DNA of 64,000 nucleotides. Source: Diadema setosum. Its lineage: Eukaryota > Echinodermata > Echinoidea > Diadematoida > Diadematidae. Location of the stretch: NCBI RefSeq assembly GCF_964275005.1, contig NC_092701.1, forward strand, positions 10,101,453 through 10,165,452, given 5' to 3'. Position numbers and translations under genes: made by a program. The notes beneath the pieces are model-generated. The model made no database searches, was not told the DNA's origin, and worked only from the letters and a program-made list of their open reading frames with translations. This document shows positions 1 through 13,100 of the stretch, one piece after another. Within the stretch, counting starts at the first letter, position 1. Each line of letters starts with the position of its first letter.

Positions 1-1150
1 CTGCTCATGCATATCTCCATGGAAAGGGAGAAAAGGGGTAATTCTGGAATCAAATAACCACTTGTTATGGGATCACCGTCATGAAAATTAATTTTCTACA
101 CTGATGTAGCATGATGCAGCTGCCATTTTGTCTCTCACCTAAAGATGGAGTTACGTACAATCATGGCCAGTGCTCTGGAACCAATAACAACAGCACTACC
201 AGACACACACAATGTGACACCTGCAACATCATACATGTAGCCTACAAATATACCACTCATGGGGTATTCCCCATTCAGATGTGTTAAAGGACAAGTTCAC
301 CTTCATTAACATAAGGATTGAGAGAATGTATCAATATTAGTAGAACACATCATTGAAAGTTTGAGGAAAATTGGACAATCCGTTCAAAAGTTATGAATTT
401 TTGAAGTTTTTGTGCAGTCACCGCTGGATGAGAAGACTACTGCAGTGTATGATGTCACATGCGTACAACAATATAAGGAAAATATAAAGAGAATTTCACA
501 AAATTTCATCTTTTGAAAAAAGTACACATTCCCTTGACTCGTTACTGACATATGTTATGGGCAATATTATTCCCATTGCCCTTAGAAAGAGGCAAGTCAA
601 GTGCTCTTTTATTATGCGAAAAAAGTGAAAATATGTTGAATTTTCTTTACATTTTCTTTATACAGTTGTACTCATATGACAATACGAGCCTCAGTAGTCT
701 CCTCATCCAGAGGTTCCAACACAAAAATTTTAACAATTCATAACTTTTGCATCGATTGTCCAATTTTCCTCAAACTTTCACTGATGTGTTCTAGTAATAT
801 TGCTGCATTCTGTCAATCCTTTTGGAGGTGAACTTGTCCTTTAACTGTTTCTTGCATTCTGATACAGTGCCCTAAACCTCTCCTTTGTGGACAGGTATAT
901 ACTCCTGCATGCCATATATCATACGCAGCACAGCATTCTCTACAACTTCATTTCACACGACTCTACTGACTGCAATATCCTATAAGCCATCCTTTTGCTG
1001 CCACACAAGGCATGCATGCCAAAATCATAATCCTTGACGACCAATGAATTACTGTACTTTTTCACTCACAACGATTGTTTTGGAACACCACAGATTTCAT
1101 CAAATACAACTGCATCAGCATTCTGTTATACCAAATTGTCTGTTCGAAAG
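1..1150. other. ZER1 3' flank: 3' UTR plus MITE copy
   Basis: There is no coding sequence. The only AATAAA on the minus strand between the ZER1 stop and the window edge is at about 613-608, inside the foldback element at 284-844. If used, it would give a 3' UTR of about 540 nt ending in transposon sequence. Confidence 0.4.
284..844. mobile_element. Foldback MITE, TTAAAGGACAAG family, copy 1
   Basis: Terminal inverted repeats begin TTAAAGGACAAGTTCACCT and end with the complement. The homology between halves extends well inward (for example AGTTTGAGGAAAATTGGACA on both strands), so the element is nearly a hairpin of two arms of about 250 bp. The bases TTAA flank the AGGACAAG core on each side. 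The same family occurs at 7457, 10487 and 20147. Confidence 0.8.
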
Positions 1151-1320
1151 TTAGTCACATGATGCCACTCTGGGCATGCTAGCACCGCTGTACTCCCGGG
1201 CTAACCTGAGCGTGATGTTGGCGTAATTTGCGACACTGGGCCATGTGTCTTTGTTTGAGACTAGCTCTTGAAGCTTCTCTACACCGCCCTCACTGATCAA
1301 GAGACGACAGTATTTATCCC
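1151..1320 (-). CDS. ZER1: ZER1 coding exon 13 (C-terminus and stop)
   Basis: 170 nt. Acceptor TTCTTTTCAG|GGGATA. It encodes DKYCRLLISEGGVEKLQEL (family DKYCPLLIKEGGMPLLRDI), then a divergent tail ending MPRVASCD and TAA at 1153-1151. Confidence 0.92.
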
Positions 1321-4300
1321 CTGAAAAGAAATCAACATTCAGTAAAAAGTTTGGAAATATTGTCTAGCCCCCTTGATCTATGTGTCAGCATATTTTTCTT
1401 TCTGAAACCTTGTTTTCTGGTAATCAAGCCAGCTAAACATCATCATTCTCTTTCTGAAACAAGAAAATATGGCTGCCATGTTACTGACTTGCATAAACTG
1501 ATAGTTCTTATTTTCATAACAAGCATAAGAATTTTGATGCAACTGAGCCACACATCAAATCACATTAATAAAATAGCAAAATACATGACTGAACTTGATG
1601 TGGTATATATGCTGAAAATGTAAAAATGCACCCTCAATGTAATGAACACAATCACTGCATTTCTTTAGGGTGTGGAGGGCAGAGTGGCATTGTTGCACTG
1701 TCTAATCTCACAGAATGTCATCCTTGCACAATCTCATGAACTAAATCAGTAAATCTGGTCAACTGGACTTACTTGTAATTTGGAGTAGCAACGTTTCACG
1801 TCCTCTCCGGAACGCTTCATCAGGCCGACTGATCTTTGGCGGCAATTGGTTGTTGACCCGGAACAGGGTCGGGGAATTTCGGAAAGCGTTGAGGAATCTT
1901 CCGAACTGCCGGGTTGTAGGCTCCGGCTAGGTTGTGTCGCAGGCCCCCTCCTCGACCCTCTCCCCCGACCCTGTTACGGGTCAACAACCAATTGCCTCCA
2001 AAGATCAGTCAGCCTGATGAAGCGTCCCGGAGAGGACGTGAAACGTGGCTACTCCAAATTACAAGTAAGTCCAGTTGACTAGATTTACTGATTTAGTTCA
2101 TGAGATACTCTACCTGGATGACTGAGAACATTCACAGACATATCCTTGCACAATGTTTGTCTAAATTCAGTGAAAACTTTCTTTACTCCCATTTAATGTG
2201 CAGCTTTTTGTTTTGACCAGAACCCAGCAAATGATGACCCCGACTGTAAAAACCCCAAAATAATTTAGTTCATTTTCATAGGGCTATATCTAAAATTGAG
2301 GTACATATTTCAGTCAGAGGCTCACAACTGATAAGCAGTTTGAATGAATGTATGATATGATAAACAAAAAGAAAAAAAAAAGAAGAAAAAGCCATAATGC
2401 CTCTGACATGACCACATGGTTAAGGGAAACTTGGAGAAAACTATGTGGAGATCCAACATGTATGGGTTTGTGGGACTGAAAAATATCACAGTCCTGGTTA
2501 TTATTTCCTTGTGCAAAATACATGTCCTCAGATAATCCCAAACTGTTAAATGTGGAAAATAACATGAGTTTTCTACCCAAAGAACTTTAATGTACATTCA
2601 GGTGTCATATGAATCTTCCATGTGACTGTAAAATCAAATGAAAACAAAAATGTACAACTCATACAGTGAATGCCAGCTCCAAGAGACTGGGGCTGTCACT
2701 GTAGTCAGGGAAGAGATTGAACACGAGACTCACGTGAAACAGTGCAAAGGTTGGCTAAGGCCCACGTCGCCCACAGCTGGACTTGCGGTGTGTGGTAGGT
2801 ATGGACTAGTCTCAATATGGGCTCAAAAGACCTGACATTCCAATGTGAAAGAAAATGACGGAAGACAATCATTACACTTATTCAGCACTGACATAATTAC
2901 CTAATATCTAAGAGCACAATGTTTTGTATTTTGTTTCTTTTATCTCAGCTGACACCGTCATTTCTTTAACCAAAAAAAAAAACAAGAAAGAAAAGAAAAA
3001 AAACGAGAGAGATGGTGATGCTACACAAAATACTAAAGGCTGACAGAAAGCAAGCAAGTAATGGTAATACTGTGCTTATATGTAATGCTCACTGATCTCT
3101 ACACGAAGTATCTGGACATCTCACTGGCCGATCACTTTGAAGCCACCTCGCAGCCATCTTTCCACACACATCACCATACACTTTGAACAGACTCACAACA
3201 TCACATGATCTTGGTGATAATCTCTGCTGGAAAATGCGTCCACGTTCCAATACAGTGCGCCTAGTAACATGGCGGCATGGCTGCTTCAATTGTTTGCACA
3301 GCATGAATGGGCCAATGAGATATCCACATACCGGTACTTTCTATTGATCAGTGCTGATGCTCAATCTAGAATGGGCTGCTATACACAATGAAATATTGCC
3401 CATCTAAGATACTGCAACTGGGATACTAGGGATGTTTGAGTAGGGAGCCTTCCATCCCGTCATCACAGATAGGCCTTAACTAATTGATATTCAAACACCT
3501 GAAGTGACAATAATTTCAATCAATAGGACTTACATTATAATTGAATCAAATAACCCTCAAAAATTAAGGTCATATTTAAATATCTTACAAAATGTATATT
3601 GTATGTGACAAGCACAGTCTTTCAAGACATATTTTCCCTCCAGTGTAGTTTGCAGTGGCTGAAAAAGCATGTAGCCTTGATAAAAGACACGTTTGACTGA
3701 TCTAGCAATTAGTTCGTCCACTTTAACACATACACACACACGCACCAACATGGCTGGCCAAATTTGAGCCTTTCACACTGGCAGCGGAAAATGATAGGGA
3801 CACACAGCATACACATCACTGACCTGTAGTTAATGTTGCGCTGTTCATTTAGCTGCCATGACTGGATGGCACTGGCCATCTGGGCTAGGACTTCATCTCG
3901 GCTGATGCTGGTCTGCCACACCTCCTCACCATCCGATGCCATGTGGGCGAGGGCGCCAGCAGCGTTGTAGCTGACCTCAATGCCATCACTTCGGTCTAAG
4001 AGCAGCGATCTTTAGAAAGATTTCAGCACAGGCGTAAACAAAACTGAGTTTTTCTCTCAAGTCAACAGTTTGTTTGGCCAATCTTTATCTACTTTATATC
4101 GCCATTATTCCTTGCACATCTACCTTGCACTTTATTGTCTTTCTCACTTTTATGGGACTAACCCTTCATGCTCTATGAGTGCGCCATGAAAATACTGAGG
4201 CCACACAGCAAAACTTATCAATGCATAATGAGACTATTCACATTTTAAGTCTGGGTCAAATTGCATACAAGAAGCATATCAATATCTATTCAAATTAATT

Positions 4301-5157
4301 TCAACCACCTCCGTGACAACTGGGTTTCCACAAAGCTGATCAGATGCTGACATGGAAGTTACCATCAGTATCAAGGTAAAATCTTATTCAAATTCGTGAA
4401 ATTCTTCTGTCGAGATGTTTTTTTTTTTTTTTAAATTGAAACTAACCCTACATCGACATAAATAAGCACTGCTTATTTACGTCAATGTAGGGCAATTTGT
4501 CAATCAGTTGCAATGAAAGGTAAATCCTTACTATCCAGAGTTCTTGTACATTACAACCTAACTTCACCTTGCCACTGAGCGTCATTAAACACAAGTTACA
4601 GCTCAGGTCCATCTTTGAAGCATGCAGTATGAATATTCATATTTTTGAGAAGTAAATTATCATAAAAATCAGTTATTTTCCTTTTTTAAGAAAACGGCAT
4701 AGTCATCCTTTTTAACCTTTTCTGGTTACTTTTATGCACACATACTTTAAAAAAAAAAAAAAAATCAGTTGCAATAGGATACTTATCTAGTTATACTATC
4801 AAGGAAGCAGTGTAATGCTGATTGTGTGACAGAAAAACCAATTCCTGCACTGGACTGCAAACTTACGCAAAGACGGGCACATGAGGGATGAGTTGAGGTC
4901 GTAGGTGTTTAACCTCTGCCACATTACCCATCAGCCCCATCATGTTGCGGAGCAGCTCTGGCTTTTCCGTAAAAGTCTGTCAAGGCAAACAAAGTTAGCC
5001 ATCCAATCACTGACTGACATGCCAGGGAAGATGGTAGGTGCAATTCACTCAATCACTTACAACTACTTCAGCAAAGACTAGCAGCTGGTCTCTCACACTT
5101 CTGGAGTCAAAAGCTGATTTATTTTCACAATGATTACATTTCTATTCTTTCACCCAC

Positions 5158-5196
<39 letters not shown>

Positions 5197-8100
5197 AAAG
5201 AAAGCAAAAAGTGAAGAGCAAACTAAACCACTGGTGAAATTGTCTTTAACAAAATAGTTTGTAAAGTATCAAATATGAGCTTACATAATATATTGCATAA
5301 TATACATAATAGCACAGCTTTTACAAAATATTTGGCATATACAAAGCACAGCTTTTACAAACAAAGAAAACAAGAATAGAGCCTGCTACGTAGGACAATT
5401 AGACTGTGACTATTAAAATCAAATAATAAGATGTGTCCTAGATATGGATCTTCATCTAGAGCAAGAAAGTCTACTCCTACTTGACTATCATTATGTTCCA
5501 TAGAATGCAGAATGCCACGTTTAGCACACATGCTGGAGTGTTTTTGTTACTTGTTTTACTTTGGGTTTGTTTTTTGCTGATTGGCACAAATGTCTGGAAA
5601 CTAACTGTCAATTAACTCATTGCAGACGAGTCTCGAGAATACTCGGGCAGGTGTCTCCGGGAAATGCGTGTTATAGCAAAATCAGTTCGTCCTCAAAAGG
5701 GTTGATATTGATTACCCAATCCCACTAATCCCTACTGCATCACCATGGCCTTCCTGTCGGACTGAGGTATTAAAATTGCTACACCCTAGTAGGCTTGCTT
5801 CAACTCTAACTTTACAACTACATCAAATATCCTTGTATTACTGTACGAGCTGAAATTTTTGCGTACAGATACAGTTCAGCCAGCGATCAAGTTCCCCCTA
5901 GATCGCGATCACGGGCGATCAGTGATCGCATACGCGATCATTGATTGTATGCAATTCGGCATACAATCGATTGCGACATATCGCGTATGCGATCACTGAT
6001 CGCCCGTGATCGCGATCTAGGGGGAACTTGATCGCTGGCCGAACTGTATTTTCGCGAATTGCCGCTTAGAGGACATTTTCACGAGTTGTTAATTTCGCGG
6101 TTGCGAGGATCTAACTGAACTTAGTTATTCGCGCATTGTTATTTTCGCGGTTCAACAGCGATTCGCGAAATTCGCGAAAATAAAACCACCGCGAAAATTT
6201 CAGCTCGTACAGTACTCTGATAAAGAATCTTGGAAAGTCCTTTGGCATACTAAGGGTTAAAATAGTCAGCCATTGAGCATCTCACCTCTTTGCACCTCAG
6301 GAAGAGACGCATGCCGTCTCCAAGGAGGAACATCTCACAGTTATCAGCCGTTTCATCTGTGATTCACAGAGGGGAGAAAAATCATCCATGCCCAAAACGT
6401 TAGGCCACTGGTCAGCAAGATTGACCAACACACCAGCAATCTATGACTAGGCACAGGACAAGATGTCAACACAGGAAAACAATCAATACGAGAGCAAAGC
6501 TGAATGATAAATACCGCACCTGCTACACTGCATTTCACACAGCAGGTCTTACCTCATTCTAGCCCCCCCAAGTCTAATGTTTTTAGTCTGTTAATTTTTA
6601 ATATTTATTCATCATTTATTCTTAAATCTATTTATTTATTCATTCATTCATTCATTTTTTTAATTTTTTATTCTTTTAATTAGTGATTGCCAGTATGTCA
6701 AAAGTTAAGTATACACTTCTCTCTAATTTGAGCCCAATTTTGGTCCTATATTTATTTGAATTGCACAATCATCAAAAGCCTCTAACTTTCTGGATTTATA
6801 ACTGCTCCTATAAAGCTGGTAACATGTGTGAATAATGTTGCACTTGGCAAAATTTAGTGTTTTTTTGTCTCCTGATTTCAGAAAGGGTTCATGAATTCAG
6901 GATGGTATAGATCCAGTAAGATTCAGAGTTGCCAATTTTGTGGTACTGAGATGATTACTTCTACAGCAAAATTCCCACAGGACTTGATGGGATATGCCAC
7001 TGATCTATATGGCAAAATATCTGGATATCTCATTTGACAATTCATGCTGTACAAACAGCTGAAGCCGCCCTACTCAAACACGAGTCGCCATTTTAACACG
7101 CACACTCTTTGATATGCTGCATGCGTACATGCAACCATTTTCTGGCAGAGATTGTCATCAAGAAAACGTGATGTCGTGAGATCTGTACACAAAGTTTATG
7201 CCGACATGCATGGTAAGACGGCGGCATGGTGGCTTCAAAGTGACTGGTCAATGACACATCCAGATAATTCCTATAGAGATCAGTGGGTTATGCCCATAAT
7301 GATGACCTCTGACCTGTAACATTCCACAGAGTACTCCAGGCTGTCTCCATGACCTCATCACACATGCCCCTGCCTAGACGCTCCTTGATCAGCTTCAGCA
7401 TGCACTGAGGGAAGAATCAAACCAAAATGCAGTATAGTCAATGTACCATTGCCTTCAAAGGAGAATGAAAACCCTCATGCGGATTGAGGGAATGTAGCAA
7501 TATTAGTAGAAAACATCAGTAATGCAAAGTTTGGGGAAATTCAGATAATTTGTTCGAAAGTTAATTTAATCTTTAAAAAAAAAGTTCTAGTGCTGCCATT
7601 GGTGGATGCAAGGATTGCAACATTTTGTGATGTCGCAAGTGGACACAAATATAAGGAAAATACAGAGAAATTTCGACTCTTGTGGCATAATGAAAGAGCA
7701 CTTGACTAACCTCTTTCAAAAAGCACAGGGAATAACAATACCCTTTAATAACATGTGGCAATAAAGGAATGTCGACTTTTTCCTTAACAGTAAAATCTTT
7801 GCATGAAGACATGGCAGCAACACAGCAGCAATGCATACAATTGGCTAGCAGGCAAGAAAATATCAAGCTTTTTTTGACATTGTGACATCCCTTCATAGGA
7901 AGACTGCTAAGTAATGCAACATCCCTCTAAATAGATTATGATGTTGGGGTTTTTTGGGGTTTTTTTTTTGGTTCATTTCACGAAATGTCAGCATTAAAAT
8001 ACATTACCCAGAAAAGAAAGGACTTTATATAATATTGAGCAAGATACATGTACATCAAAGGTGCTTTATGTTCATTCGCACGACTCTGTATCAGAAGGAA

Positions 8101-9753
8101 TCAAATCATTAGTATAAATTACTATGTTCACTTTAATTCAAATATCATTTTCTTTTTAATGATAGGCTGTTAGAACAGGTTTGCTTTGGGCTCTACTGTA
8201 CGACATTCTTGTGTCCATTCAATGGCATGTAGAGTGACACCCTCATCATTCACAGCCACAATTCATGGGACTTTGGGTGTCCTTGCCTAACAAGACTACA
8301 GCAATCTTGGTTCATTTCTTTTCTCAGTATTTACAAGAAGATGCCTCATGGGTGTGTGTGACTCACATTAATGATTCCAAGTTTGCCAACCAGCAGCTTT
8401 TGACTGCCCTCGACGTGGCAGACGATGGAATTGCACATGTGGACGTAGACCCTCTGGAGGAGTCCGTCTCGGTCCTCCATCAGCGCCAGCTTGACCAGGT
8501 TCCTGACCACGCGCTGAAACTGGAATTGGAAATCATCGGGGATGGTGAAGTTGAAGAGGGTCAGACCGCAGTTCCTCAGCAGTGTCACGCTCTCCGAGAT
8601 ATTCTCGATGGCATCCAGAAGGCAGCTGATGACGGCCCTATCGTGGGAGGAAAGCATCCCATTTTCTTTATTCTGTATCCAAATTCTTCAAAATACTTCC
8701 TCATTGGTCAAAAGAAGCTCAAACAAAGGCAAATGACTACCAGAAACAAAAAACTTGTTCAATTTTTTCTGTTCAATATCTATGGAGTGTACTTCTTCAA
8801 AACACTTCCGCACTGGTTGAATGGATCTCAAACAGAAGGCAAATGACTCATAAAAAACTTGTTCTACATACATCTGTTCTATTGATAATTCTTGAGGAGT
8901 GGGTATGCAATTTTTTTTTCTACATGCTTCCTAATGGGTTGATTATAGCTCAGATACAATCAGCCAACAATCAGCCATGGCAACTGCTTCTATATTTTTT
9001 TTTCCTTGTTCTGTATTTGCGGACCATGTATGCAATTCTTTAACATTATCCCCATCAGTTGATTGGAGATCAAATACAGATGACTGTTTGCCACTGAATC
9101 TTGTTCTAACTCTGTCTCTTTTACAGATGACATGTGTCCCACTGCTATCACCCTACACAAACCTATGGTTTGTTATAAAAGCATTACTTACCTAAATTGA
9201 CTAGCAATGAGCAGTTATATAGCAAGGAAGGTACAGGACATCAATTTACCTATGAACACTATCTTTCAACATTTAACATTTTCCCTTCATATGCTATTTT
9301 AAACCAGATACTGAAAGCTATAATAGCCACATTTTCACTTCCTGTCGGATTGGAAAGTTATACTCTTCAGCCCCCCCCCCCCCAAGAAAAAAGAAACAAA
9401 ATCCAATAACATACGAAAGAGTAAATAAGCAGCAAACAAACAAAAAGGCGATCATGCTTTAAAAGTTTTGCATCTATTAAAAGAAAAAGACAAAGTTTGC
9501 CATTCTCTTCTAGAGCTTATAGTATAGGACTTTGTGAAATATACATTATAGCCCTAAACCCTAGCAATGACAGAACAACATCAAGCAAATCACTGCAGTT
9601 ATCGTCACTCAGGAGCTTCCCTACTCAGACATAGTCATTTTTACTTTACCCAGATCACCTAACAACGTAACAAATGAGTCCTAATGCAAAGTGTAGTCTA
9701 GAGCTAACATTTTTGTTTTTGGTTTATGTATTTTATGCTGACTTGCCACATAG

Positions 9754-9838
<85 letters not shown>

Positions 9839-10080
9839 ATAATAACAAGAAATTGTAATTACAAGGATAATATGCTTTGCTGTTGTGGGAAAGATTTCAC
9901 TGAAAAAGCCTATATACACTTCAATTTGATTACGTGTCTCCCTCCAAAACATAACCTGCATCATTTTTCTTTTTTGCAACATCTCACAACAGCATACCAC
10001 ATAAGGCCAACATAACATACCTATTACGTGAGCAAGTGACGATTTCCCATACACACAAACAGGTACACACACACACACAA

Positions 10081-10122
<42 letters not shown>

Positions 10123-13100
10123 CCAATCGCATATTTACAATTGGATTTAAAAGAAATGAAATGGGGCAATCTGTTCCACACATTTTAAAATCATCAGCAT
10201 TAAAGGCCATTTTAAGATATTGGGACTTCATCCAAAACTCAGATAATGTACCAATACTCTTCCACAGGACCCTCATTCCTTTTTCTTATGTCTGAACAAA
10301 AACAAAACAAAGAGGACACAAATAATCATTAAAAAAAAAACTCAACAAACTCACTGTCTTCCTTGCTTGGTAAGCTGCTTCTTATACTGCCCTCTTGTGA
10401 GGTGGAACAAAGAGGCACTGGAAGAATGAAAAGAAGAAACATATCATTGTTCATTCAATTAGACATTGATAATGATAATCAGATCTTTAAAGGACAAGTC
10501 CACCTTCATATACAGGTGGATTGAGTGTATGCAACAATATTAGTAGAACACATCAGTGAAAGTTTGGGGAAAATTGGACAAACCGTTCCAAAGTTATGAA
10601 TTTTTAAAGTATCTGCACAGTAACTGCTGAATGAGAAGAGTACTACAGTGTGTGATGTCACATGCGTACGATATAAAGAAAATAAAAAGAGAATTTCACA
10701 AAACTTCACTTCTTGAATAAAGTGCACATTTCTTTGACTTGTTACTGACATATGTTAAGGGTAATATTATTCCCCCTGTCTTCTGAAAGATAGAAGTCAA
10801 GTGTTCTTTTGTTATGCGAGAAAAGTGAAAATATGTTAAATTTTCTTTATTCTTTCTTTATATCGTTGTACACATGTGACATCACAACCTATAGTAGTCT
10901 TCTCATCCAGCCTTGAGTGAGCAGATACTTCAAAAATTCATAACTTTGAACGGATTGTCCGATTTTCCTCAAACTCTCACTGATGTGTTCTACTAAGGCC
11001 AAAAAAAAAAAAATTGTTGCATTGGCGTAACCCGCCCGACCCTAAAAATTCCGCCGACCCCATGTTTTTTTATTATTTTTTTTGCCATCGATATCAAATA
11101 TCTTGTTGATTGCGATCGCGATCGCACAAACCCGGAAGTGGAAACGGCTCTGGGGATATCGGATGTACGAGGGAGAGATCTAGCGCCTCGCATAAGCCTT
11201 CCTTGATCAGTACGTCATCTGTTTCCAACACGGACACGTACTCTAACAAGATTTATTCAGTGTATACGTAGCATTCAGACTGCGATGTATTGTGCACAGT
11301 TTTGCCATAGGTTTCTTGTATGGAGAACTTACACGAATCTGTATATGTGGGACTGTAATAGAGATCACCGTGTGCGATGAAAAGATCGTACATATGGGTC
11401 AATTTGCATCTATCTTATCTAAGTCAAAATAGTAAAATATGAAGTGAAAACATTCAGGATAGGGATTTCAACATCTTTAAATTCTGTGAAGGGGTATAAT
11501 TCCAGTAATATCGGCCTCATAAATGATTTGTAGAATAGATGAACACAGCACATTCGGTGCAGCAGTTGTAACTGTTTACTGAGCTGAGCACGAGTTTTAC
11601 ACGTAAAATGCAGGTAGCCAAAAAAAAAAAAAAAAAAAAAAAAATCCGCCCGACCGACCCTATTTGAAAATCTCATGTTACGCCAATGCAACAATTTTTT
11701 TTTTTTGGCCTAATATTGCTGCATTCACTCAACCCACATGTCTATGAAGGTGAACTTGTCCTTTAATGCTGACCACCGAAGCAAAGCATGAGGACTTGGT
11801 GGGTGTAACTCTGTGATGAGTGTGGGTTAATGTCATGCCAACGACAGAGATACCAAGGACAGAGGGCATCTACAATGATCATTGTAGGTCTGAGATTGTG
11901 TGCCAAGTGCAGCCTGAGAGAGTGAAGCAACCTCACGGGGAAGGATGTGTCCCACCTCCCCCAGTGAGGAACTTTAGCTGTAAATTGAGCAAACTGAAAC
12001 ATACTACATACTTGTTGGGTCATTCCAATACAAAGAAAAAATATATATCGTCTCAAAATGTGACACTTCTGATTTTGGGAAATCTATGTTTTTGTGCTTT
12101 TTGTGTATTTTTTGTGAGGTCCATGAGGCACTCACATCTAATGTGTCAGACTTGATAGGTTTGCAATGAACTCCATTTCATAATGCAGTTTGAGTTGAAA
12201 CAGCTAAATTAAACAAGTGGCTAAATATACCCTCATCTGCACTAGAATGTGGTGTTGATTAAAAACCATGGTGTATTTATTTCATGGTTATGATATGACA
12301 GGAGTTTGAATTTTAGTCTCAAGTTTAACCATGATATAAAGTAATTGGCATCCTAAATGTAAGAATAATTTGAATTCAAAACACTTGTAAGAATACTGGC
12401 CAGCATTCAGCCATTTTGTCCAGTATGAAAACTATGTGACATTCCACTGGAGACAAGTGCCCAACAAGTGTGCTCCATCAAACAGTGATTACTTCACTAC
12501 AGATTAAAGGATGGCATGAAAGATACCAAAGTCATGACACAAGAACATTTCCAAGATGCAAGACAATATTGGGTAATATGGAGGAGTGAAGAAATAGACA
12601 ATCCAAGCATTTAAAGAAAAAAGAAAAAATCTTATGGTTCATCTGTAAGATGGACTTAGGAATCTCAGCAGTAAGTTCTCAAATCAGAATGCTGTAAATT
12701 AATTTTAGCAAAATTCAACACCTGCTTTCGTTTGAAGATGACTTTCAATTCAGAAATCATCGAGTTTACAGGTGTTTCAACTGAGAGCAACCCTGTAGAC
12801 AAAAAAATAGTAAAGCGAGAGACCATGTCCAAGGTTCTCCATCCTATATATTTACACTTTTTAATACATACTCCTGATTAAAACTTAAATGAAAGCAAGA
12901 GATAATCATTACCTTCCGGATATTTGAATTTGGTTGTCATGGGGATACCTCTTCATCGCTGCGATAATGCCCTGCAGAAAACAAGAAATACTTGTATTGT
13001 AACTGATTGACAAATTACCCTTTATTGATCATAAACAGCGATTATACAACACATACTAACCACCACTGGTCATCGCACAGAAGCTTGGTACAATTTAGTC

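Noticed and set aside
1846..2082. 78-codon ORF with Pro/Arg-rich sequence
   Set aside because: Spans the two arms of the foldback element at 1731-2106; open by chance.
8265..8846. 193-codon plus-strand ORF
   Set aside because: It is the antisense of ZER1 exon 7 and flanking intron; the minus strand has the conserved protein.
9704..10276. 190-codon ORF with long Leu and Val-Cys runs
   Set aside because: Produced by the (TAA)n and (CA)n microsatellites.
12721..12797. Minus-strand stretch between TCTACAG and AAGCAG|GTGTTG that looks like a ZER1 exon
   Set aside because: It is only open in a phase incompatible with exon 5, and the exon at 10355-10417 both fits the phase and matches the family sequence.
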